NCBI GenBank assembly: GCA_000934385.1
Contig: KN880527.1
Location: 24,454-88,453, forward strand
Direction of reading: 5' to 3'
DNA: 64,000 bases
From: Cylindrobasidium torrendii FP15055 ss-10
Lineage: Eukaryota > Basidiomycota > Agaricomycetes > Agaricales > Physalacriaceae
The stretch's first letter is position 1; every line of letters begins with the position of its first letter. Shown here one piece after another: positions 56,836-64,000 of this stretch. Below the pieces are notes generated by a model. That model saw only the letters and a list, made by a program, of their open reading frames with translations, searched no databases and was not told the origin of the DNA. The translations under genes were made by a program, and so were the position numbers.

Positions 56836-57672
56836 ATGATGCGGCATCTTTATCTACTGATCGCAGTGATGGGCCTTTTCATCTTCCCGCTTGTACAAGC
56901 CACTGTATATACCGTGAGCGTAGGAAAGGACGAAACGACTGGGTGCGTCCGTTGTATCTCGCAAGTCGCACTCAAATAACCTCCCTCCTAGGAAGAAAGG
57001 CGTGGGATTTGACCCATCTGTTATAACACCTCAAGCTGGGGATACTGTTACCTTCCTTTTCCAAGCCGGGTCGCACAGCGTCGTTGGTGCGTGCCATAAT
57101 GTCCGGGTGTTGGAGTTCGTCACCCTGACTGACTATGTACAGCGTCTTCATTCGAGCGGCCATGCACGCCAAGCGGGGTCTACACGTCTGGAGTTTTCAC
57201 TGTCTCGCCTGATACGCCTGTAGACGCAGATGGTCTCCCGACCGCCACATACACCGTCGAGTCCTCCTCGCCGCTTTGGTAAGCCTGAACTCTCTATTCT
57301 CGCATACCACATTATCGCCCGTCTGGCATCCACTAACACCGCTGTAATCGATGCAGGTTCTTTGACCAAGCCGGAGGTGAATGTCATGACGGCGGTGTCC
57401 TTGCACTTAACCCCGCCACATACGGGACACAAACGGCTGCTGCGTTCAAGGCTAATGCCGCTAGAGATCCCGGAACGCAAAACGCGCCTTCAACCGACGA
57501 CGTAGGGTCGAATTCTGCAGATGGCGCCGAAAGTGCCAAAGACAAGAAAGTGGACACGAAGGAAAGCGTGACGGACGACATGGCAGCGGATTCTGCGACC
57601 CTCGTCGGTGTGCGCATTGGACTAATGATGGGGGCGTTTATTGTGTTCCTCGGTGGTGGTATTTGGCCCTGA
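56836..57672 (+). CDS. Cupredoxin-like extracellular protein with C-terminal hydrophobic tail
   Basis: Four or five exons from ATG at 56836. Signal peptide MMRHLYLLIAVMGLFIFPLV. The cupredoxin fold follows: VYTVSVGKDE, FDPSVITPQAGDTVTFLFQA, GSHSVV, SSFERPCTPSGVYTSGVF, YTVESSSPLWFFDQAGGECH and DGGVLALNP. The C-terminus (TLVGVRIGLMMGAFIVFLGG) is a hydrophobic tail fit for a GPI signal or an anchor. The usual copper site W-F-x-C...G-H-C-x-x-G-M is changed: the first Cys is Asp, His-Cys is Glu-Cys, and Met is Val. Only the H-S-V His is left, so copper binding is probably lost. Outer-surface location is inferred. Confidence 0.78.
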
Positions 57673-57747
57673 TATTAGAGATGGAGATGGATAGAACACG
57701 ACAAATAGATATGGACCGGACATTCGCTACCCCTCTAGCACGTATCA

Positions 57748-58146
57748 TCACAACTTGGCCTTTCTGCGCCATATTCCGGTATCCAGCCTCATAGCCTCGT
57801 CCCATCTTGTAAGGTGCTCGTTCTCCGCTGTCCAGCGGTCGTCATGGCTCGAGCGGTCACTGTCGCTGTCCCCCGACCGGCGGGCACTGTGATTTTCCAA
57901 ACGGATTTGCAGTCGACCGTCCCGGTTCGGATGCCACCGCATTTTGCTATCCAGATATCCAAAGTCGTGCCGCGAATCGAGATGTTTGCTATCCTTGTCC
58001 TGGTGTTCGAGTGGGTGGGTAGCATCACCCCCGTGCTGGCTGTTGAGCTTCGCGGCAACTTGTTCTATCTCTTCTTGCTCGAGCATTTCGCGTAATTGGG
58101 TGGGATCAATCTCGAGGGAGCCGACTTTCAGTGTTTCCGGTGCCAT
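57748..58146 (-). CDS. Small hydrophilic hypothetical protein (132 residues)
   Basis: Single exon, start MAPETLKVGSLEIDPTQLRE at 58146, stop at 57748. The N-terminal 35 residues are helical (MLEQEEIEQVAAKLNSQ); the rest is Asp/His/Arg/Ser-rich, with HLDSRHDFGYLDSKMRWHPN, and disordered. No known domain. The open frame, a plausible ATG and gene spacing support it as real, but a single-exon frame of this length could be chance. Confidence 0.5.
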   Translation of the reverse strand: MAPETLKVGSLEIDPTQLREMLEQEEIEQVAAKLNSQHGGDATHPLEHQDKDSKHLDSRHDFGYLDSKMRWHPNRDGRLQIRLENHSARRSGDSDSDRSSHDDRWTAENEHLTRWDEAMRLDTGIWRRKAKL

Positions 58147-58382
58147 GACTGGTGTGGTTGTCCGGCGTGATGTAGAAGGGTAGTGGTAGGCAAGAGATGG
58201 TGGTGGGAGGAAGACAAGACCGTGAGAGCATCAGACAAACATTCTGAAGCCTTATATACGTCCACTGCCCGTTGATGGTGTGAGGGCCGAGGCGGGTTTT
58301 TTGACCGCAGCTCAAAACAGACATCAGCCAGTAAAACACGGTTTAGTATATGTCATTTGGGTAGCGGGGGTGTGGAACTAGG

Positions 58383-60231
58383 CTAATAAGGCTCCAGGCC
58401 GAGCAGACCTTGGCACGCTCCCTCGACGTCAGCAATCTACAGGACATTAGCATACGGTATTTTTCGACAAAGACAAGAGGAGACCGACCTCCTTCGGCGC
58501 GCTAACACTCAGCACGGTGGGCGCCTCCTTGCCTACGAGCACGTCGTCCTCAATCCGTACTCCAAGGTTCCAGAAATGCTTTGGGTACCGCTCCAGCGGC
58601 GGGACGTATATACCGGGCTCAATGGTGATGACCATCCCAGCCTCTAGCTTTGTCGTGCGGGGGATAGTGAACGACTCGTGCAAGTCGATGCCCAATGGAT
58701 GGCTCAACGAGTGAGGATACAAATCCCTTGAAAGCTCGGCCGACGACACTTCCAAGCCGACTTGAATAAGTTCGGTTCTGAGTAGTCTGCATGAGACAGC
58801 GTGTAGAGTTGACATCGTCTGCTGTGCGTTCTCACTGCACATCATGACGAGCTGCTTCTGGGCGGAGAGCACGGCGGAGTACAGGTCGCGCTGGGCAGAC
58901 GTAAATGTCCCATTGGCCGGGTATGTTCTGGCTGGAGACGGAAGTAAGATAGGAACGAAAATGGGAGGGGAGCAGGCGCACTGATGTCCGAGGCATAACC
59001 ACTGTGAGGGTGTGAGCACGAGACGACACCGGGAAAAGAAGACATACTTGTACTCGCAACCCGCGTCTATGAGAATTAGGTCTTCGTTCTCTACGATCAT
59101 ATTATTGTTGGTGTAATGTATCATGAGCGCATTTGCTCCAGACGCGACGACGGGGACATAGGCAGGGCGCTGGGACCCGTCCAATGCACAGAGGTACTCG
59201 AAATGCGCTGCAATGGATGCTTCGCTCATGCCAGGATGCGTAAAGCGCATGGTCTGCGAGATTGTCAGCAGGCTCAAATAGATGGTGACCATAACGCACC
59301 TTGGCATGGGCCCTGCCACTAATGTCTGCTGCAGCTCTCATCACGCGTTGCTCCGCCTCACTCTTCACTGCACGCAACGGCGCTATCTTCGGTCTCAGCA
59401 TTCGCTTCCTGGAATTCGGGATGGCAGACATAACAGCTTCGAGGTCGTATCCACGCTTGGTGAGGCTAGTGATGCGCTTGAGCATTCTCAAATATCCGTC
59501 GTCCTTATCTCCTGGCGGTATATCCGAAAACACGGCGGAGTATGACTGGGCAATAGACTTGAGCTTGTTGGGAAAGTCCTTGATAGAGTGTGCGTTGTCT
59601 GCACCGAAGAGTTCACATGCAGCGCGCACGCCTGTTCTGGGACCGTTCCACTTCTCCTCGAGCGCGTCCTTCTGGTTGACGAACATGGTCATGGAGTACC
59701 CGCGAGAAGAGGAGTTCTTCTCTGTCAAAGGGTAAGCAACGAAGCTTGTGGGGAGGACTATTGCGCACCAAGTACAACAGCCGAGTCAGGTTCTTCGCAG
59801 CCTGTTAGATACCACATATCAGAGTTTTGGCGAAACTTGTAACTTCACAAGTTAGGTGCAGTGTATAATGATTCTTGATGCACTCACAAAATTTCTGAAA
59901 GCGTGTCAGTTGGCCAATAAAGAGGATGTGGGGCAACACACCTTGGCTCATGTATGTGACTGGGGAAGCCGTTAACAACACCATACTATCGTCCGGTAGA
60001 CTGGCCATGAGCGCGGCTCTTCTCCTCTCAAACTCTTCATGGCTAAATCCAGGGACAAGCTCATTCGGTTGTACTACGCTTCCTTGAGTTTCTCGAGCAG
60101 GTTTGGGAAAGTGGGCATACCGAGATGTGGATGCGACGGATGCACTGGTTGACCGTATAATGGTGGCTTCTGTGCTATTGATCTTGTTGCTGTCGTATTA
60201 GACAAGAGGGCGCTGCCAATAGCCTGGGCAT
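58383..60231 (-). CDS. ICP55/XPNPEP3-type aminopeptidase P (M24 family)
   Basis: Minus-strand multi-exon gene ending TAG at 58383-58385. The 5' end is uncertain: MPRLLAAPSCLIRQ from an ATG at 60231 would make a mitochondrial leader, but a splice to the body was not found. Body: LVPGFSHEEFERRRAALMAS, then LPDDSMVLLTASPVTYMSQG. The M24 catalytic half keeps the metal ligands: LILIDAGCEYK (Asp) near 59070, YASDIRTYPANGTF (Asp), SHPLGIDLHE (His) near 58690, TIEPGIY (Glu) and GVRIEDD (Glu). Fungal Icp55 removes one residue from N-termini of matrix proteins after presequence cleavage. All ligands are present, so it should be active. Confidence 0.82.
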
Positions 60232-61039
60232 TGCGCCGGAGTGTAGCGTACATGAAAGTACAGAGTCAAGCCGAATTGATCCAAGGGCCGATCTCGTGGG
60301 TCCCCCGGCACGGCAAAAGTCCATCACTGTCAGTCTTTCACTTGACTCTCACCTTGACGCTCATCTTTTCGCAAGATATTGTCGCTCGATGCATTAACAC
60401 TCAGTGCTATATCCGCGCTGTTTTCAAGGAGGATAACTGGCTTGAAGCTATCATTATGATTATGAGTTGTCAATAACGATGAACAATTGGCGAAAGGACA
60501 CCGGACTACGATTTGTTTAGGATGCACACGCGGAGACTACGCTGCTCTATCTCATGATGCATCCAAGAGTTATCTTCGCTGGAGCACATCTCTACTAAAC
60601 TTAGAAAATACGAGGCACGGATGCAACGCAGCTCGCCGAGACGCTTAACAGGACTGCGCCCCATGAGCACGTTCATCATGTGCGCTGCAAAGATGCTGTT
60701 TAACATGAAAACAGACGTGAAAATGGCTGGCCGTGCATACATGTGCAAATAGTTTCACGTCTATTTAAGGCGTGCCTGCGCGTGAGTAGAGCTAGGGGAC
60801 GGCTTGAGCACATCTCTAGGCCATGCTGGGGCATTCGAATGGCATGCGCCGTTGGAGCTTTCGGTGATTGCAATACAAATATCCAAATCTAGAGACTCTT
60901 CCAAGATGAAGCTGGGACGCCTATATAAGATGGGATGCCTGCTGCATCCTCCCATCAGCTCATTCCTGGCGCACATCTCTTGGCCACTGTCAACTCACCG
61001 CCTCCACCCTCGTCCACTTTCACAGCTTCACATTTCACA
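60232..61039. other. Intergenic region
   Basis: Upstream flanks of the aminopeptidase and of the thaumatin-like gene; no gene recognised. Confidence 0.4.
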
Positions 61040-61918
61040 ATGAACGGTCTTCTTGCCGTTGTTTCTCTCGCCTTGGCGACGTCCACCTATGCGCGTACCT
61101 TCACTGTCAAGAACAACTGCGCCTACACAATCTGGCCTGGCGTACGTCATCCTCACCATCATGCCACCACTGCACAGGCTGACTGTGTTATCGTATAGCT
61201 TTTCACTGATCTCAACGCTGGTACCGCCGTGCCCGACCACGCCACTGGCTGGGAACAAGCCTCTGGCGCGTCTGAGACTATCACTGTCCCCGACAACTGG
61301 ACGGCCGGCCGCATCTGGGGCCGCACCGACTGCGACTTCAGCACAAACCCAGGCCCGACATCCTGCGTCACCGGTGGCTGCAATGGTGGCCTCGAGTGTG
61401 ACACGAGCACCGGAACAGGCGTCCCTCCCGCCACTGTCGCAGAATGGACGCTCTCCGCTTCGGGTGACGCAGACTGGTATGATGGTAAGCAATCTAAAAT
61501 TGGTGAGGACTCAGTCGTGCTGACAAAGAGAACGACAGTATCCCTCGTTGACGGCTTCAATCTCCCCGTGACCATTACTCCCACTGGGGGATGCTCCGAG
61601 GCATCTTGCCCCGTGGACCTCAACCCGAACTGCCCATCTGAAATCGCCGGCCCCGCAGACGCTAACGGCGTCAACGCCGGCTGCAAGAGCGCTTGCCTCG
61701 CCAACCTCGATGGAAACCAGCAGGACTCTGCTAACTGCTGCAGTGGCTCCCACAACACCGCGGAGACCTGCCCGTCGTCTGGTGTCCAGGACTACGACTA
61801 CTTCAAGAGCAACTGCCCGAATGCGTACGCGTATGCTTACGATGAGTCCTCCGGTACGGCTCTCTGGACCTGCCCATCCGCCACGGCGGCGGACTACACG
61901 GTCACATTCTGCCCATGA
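61040..61918 (+). CDS. Thaumatin-like secreted protein
   Basis: Three exons, start MNGLLAVVSLALATSTYARTF (signal peptide) at 61040, stop TGA at 61916-61918. The family start FTVKNNCAYTIWPG is spliced to LFTDLNAGTAVPDHATGWEQ. It keeps IWGRTDCDF (the R-x-x-C-x-F motif), the W-Y-D then VSLVDGFNLPVTI splice, CPVDLNPNCPSEI, GCKSACLANLD and the ending DYTVTFCP. Many Cys occur in the usual thaumatin spacing. The acidic cleft residues that form the R-E-D-D-D set (Arg in GR-x-DC, Asp in LVDGF) are at least partly present. Fungal members bind or act on beta-glucans of cell walls; activity cannot be read from sequence. Apoplastic or wall localisation is likely. Confidence 0.88.
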
Positions 61919-62578
61919 ACAACACATGATTGCCGACATCTGGATTATGTTACTGTATTGGAGCCTGGAGTCACGTTCAATGTTATTTCTTAGTGCTACT
62001 ATCAGGCAAAAATCGCATGACATTAAATCTTCATAACAAAGAAAAGGTTGCGGGAGCCTACTGTACTAAAGGCCATAAGCTGTCATTAATAATGCGCTCA
62101 TTGTTATCGGTATGAGGTCGTGGCAATTGTCTACTACTGCATCTTGCCGGCGATCCTCGTGCTGACCTTTCTCGACGACCCAACTGAGCGTTTGTCCCAT
62201 CAATGCGGGGTTGATCACGCTTCTTGCAGCACCATATGGGGCTTTGAATGATCCAGTACATGCACGTGCTAGTCACACAACCCTGCAAAATCTGATCGGT
62301 AGAGTACCGGCCAGCCGAGCTCATTGTTTTCATGCAGGCCGTTTGAATGGGATGTCCGAAATTAATGTTTCCTTGACCAGTTTTGACAGCTCAATACCGC
62401 ATATAGCGACGAGCTTGTGCTGGACAATACTGCATCCTTGGCCTTGCCGACAAATACCGTGGCCGTGCCCGAAAGCCCGGCTGGCTATTTAACTCAGTAA
62501 CAAGTAGACCCCATCTTGTTGGTCTGTTTTCCTCGTTGCCTCCAGCTCCCCGCGCGTCCTACACCGCATCGCACTAGT
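61919..62578. other. Intergenic region
   Basis: No gene recognised between the thaumatin-like gene and the gene at 62579. Confidence 0.4.
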
Positions 62579-63796
62579 ATGAAGGCACGGCGGACACCGT
62601 CCGTCCCTTCGAAGTCCGCCCTCAAGGCCAAAGCCGAGGAGGTCGAAGAGAGCTTGAGGGAGCGCAGCACCTACACAAAACAAAGGAGGAAGTTCGCGAA
62701 TGAGCACGACGACCTACTCATGAAGCAACTTGATGGGCCATTTCCTTTCGACCCGTTGACAGGACAACTCACCAATGTTGTTGGACCCACTGCCGTTACA
62801 CGAAACATTGGTCTGTTTCGATTCAGTTGGGGAAAGAGACTCACTAGGCACCAACACTTACAGCTTTACATCGGCTGTGAGTCTTATCTTCAAGTTCGGT
62901 ATTTGAAGTTTTGTCCTAACAGCATGGTAGTCGCACAGGAAGTCGAGAACGAGCCGTCTCTTGGTACGTGGGAACAAGATGTCTGGGATTTGAAAAATCC
63001 GAGGATTAAAGTCCCCGCGATTAACAACGAGGCGAATCTCAATGAGTTTGGGCGCGATCGTGTGTGCGAAGGTCCGAATAGGTGGACCGCCCTCATCGAG
63101 AAGGTTGGAAAAGCCGCAGATGACGTCGAATCCATCAAGGATTACTTCGACTGGGTCCAGAAAGAGTATGACTGGGACACCAACATCCGTTGCTACCGAA
63201 AGCGTAAGTCTTCTTCTACAGTTTCGTTTTCGACGGTACCTGACTCGAACGGCGCAGTTCTCGACGATATGCGCATGTTAATATTCATGGCGTATCCCCA
63301 GTGTTTCGAAGACCCTCCAAGTTGGGATGCGTTGGACGTCGCGATGGAATGGCATTCTGCCATTGCCGAAAAAGTCCCCAAAGATGTCCTCCAGGCCACT
63401 ACCCACAAAGGGTCTAATGCTACATGGCAGAGATGTGTCAAGGACCTGCATCCCGTGACCAAATCGAGGCTCACAGGACCACAGGCCTTTGATTCTTTTA
63501 ACCAGGACTTCAAGAAGGTGTTCCCAGGATACCGAGAACCTCAGCCACCGTACTTTCCTGAGGTGAACACCTGGATCGCCCTGCGAGAGTGGGTCTCAGA
63601 GATGTCGACGTTGGCGATGGACAAGATCCTCTTTCCGGCGGTGAAGGAGGAGTTCCTGCCAGTGGATCCGAATGATTCGGTAGACCAACGGAACGGTGGA
63701 GGGGATCCGGAGGTTCATGCATCATGCAGTGCCCCACTGCCAACCGTAGGCAATAGAAACGATTTAGACATCTTTTTGGAGCCTAATTATATGTAA
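62579..63796 (+). CDS. Uncharacterised protein with intact copy of the 20.7 kb family
   Basis: Three exons from ATG at 62579 (MKARRTPSVPSKSALKAKAE), stop TAA at 63794-63796. The N-terminus is basic and helical. Exon 1 ends FRFSWGKRLTRHQHLQLYIG; exon 2 has EVENEPSLGTWEQDVWDLKN, EGPNRWTALIEKVGKAADD and KEYDWDTNIRCYRKR. Exon 3 is long, with LDDMRMLIFMAYPQCFEDPP, CVKDLHPVTKSRLTGPQAF and YFPEVNTWIALREWVSEMST. The truncated paralogue at 20644-21219 covers only the N-terminal half. The two shared blocks (W-G-K-x-L-T, E-x-E-N-E-P-S-L, N-R-W-x-x-x-x) mark the conserved core. The family is unrecognised and no function is assigned. Confidence 0.72.
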   Translation: MKARRTPSVPSKSALKAKAEEVEESLRERSTYTKQRRKFANEHDDLLMKQLDGPFPFDPLTGQLTNVVGPTAVTRNIGLFRFSWGKRLTRHQHLQLYIGCESYLQVRYLKFCPNSMVVAQEVENEPSLGTWEQDVWDLKNPRIKVPAINNEANLNEFGRDRVCEGPNRWTALIEKVGKAADDVESIKDYFDWVQKEYDWDTNIRCYRKRKSSSTVSFSTVPDSNGAVLDDMRMLIFMAYPQCFEDPPSWDALDVAMEWHSAIAEKVPKDVLQATTHKGSNATWQRCVKDLHPVTKSRLTGPQAFDSFNQDFKKVFPGYREPQPPYFPEVNTWIALREWVSEMSTLAMDKILFPAVKEEFLPVDPNDSVDQRNGGGDPEVHASCSAPLPTVGNRNDLDIFLEPNYM

Positions 63797-64000
63797 TGCC
63801 GTACAACAAAACATTGAGAGTGTACAGTGATCACCCGGCCACTGAGACACACCCGGCCACTGAGACAAACTCGAATTTTGCGACCACAATGTGGTATAAC
63901 TGGCCGAGTTGGACTCCATTTGATAGATAAACATTGTAGGTAGAGTATATGATTTTTCCCGACCACATTTCTGGGTGTTCTCGAGGATGGTGAAGTGGCC
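63797..64000. other. 3' flank with an 18-bp tandem duplication
   Basis: The unit CACCCGGCCACTGAGACA occurs twice in tandem at 63832-63867. No gene seen before the window edge. Confidence 0.6.

Noticed and set aside
1..64000. CRISPR arrays, bacterial operons or prophage.
   Set aside because: No regular direct repeats with spacers were seen and the intron-rich gene structure is fungal.

Overview
The window is nuclear DNA of a filamentous basidiomycete, most likely an Agaricomycete. Genes on both strands are cut by many short introns of about 45-60 bases with GTRNG donors and YAG acceptors. They encode typical fungal families: Zn2Cys6 and WOPR regulators, PalI/SUR7 and DUF6533 membrane proteins, F-box-like proteins, thaumatin and cupredoxin. 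I see no bacterial, viral or intact transposon genes. Gene models were joined by eye from reading frames, so exon ends are inferred.

Layout. 0-9 kb: end of a disordered protein, an F-box/leucine-rich protein, and two GNAT acetyltransferase paralogues flanking a C-x2-C/H-x3-C domain gene. 9-13 kb: a Zn2Cys6 transcription factor, an F-box relic and a secreted cysteine-repeat protein. 13.8-19.6 kb: a PalI-like protein, a DUF6533 protein, an unrecognised gene and a Gly/His-rich protein. 19.8-23.7 kb: a small conserved fungal gene, a junction of two broken paralogues, an F-box-like gene and an inverted repeat carrying two copies of a 62-residue gene. 24.1-28.4 kb: mitochondrial RNA polymerase. 29-32.4 kb: two C2H2 zinc-finger genes. 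32.9-34 kb: a second F-box-like gene and tRNA-Ala. 35.7-40.7 kb: a third C/H domain gene, the ATP synthase inhibitor and ATP synthase subunit h (divergent), a second tRNA-Ala and a phosphoglycerate-mutase-like gene. 43.6-50.9 kb: WOPR regulator, Misato/DML1, a single-pass membrane protein and an FMN-dependent hydroxy-acid oxidase. 51.5-55.2 kb: a fourth C/H domain gene and a second secreted repeat protein. 56.8-63.8 kb: a cupredoxin-like protein, a small protein, an ICP55-type aminopeptidase, a thaumatin-like protein and the intact paralogue of the broken 20.7 kb gene.

Two themes stand out. First, duplication is pervasive: eight families have two or more members or relics here, some with their promoters. 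Second, five genes have inferred mitochondrial roles: RPO41, INH1, ATP14, DML1 and ICP55. The best candidates for undescribed biology are the secreted cysteine-repeat pair with a shared promoter element and the dispersed C-x2-C/W-x2-H-x3-C family.
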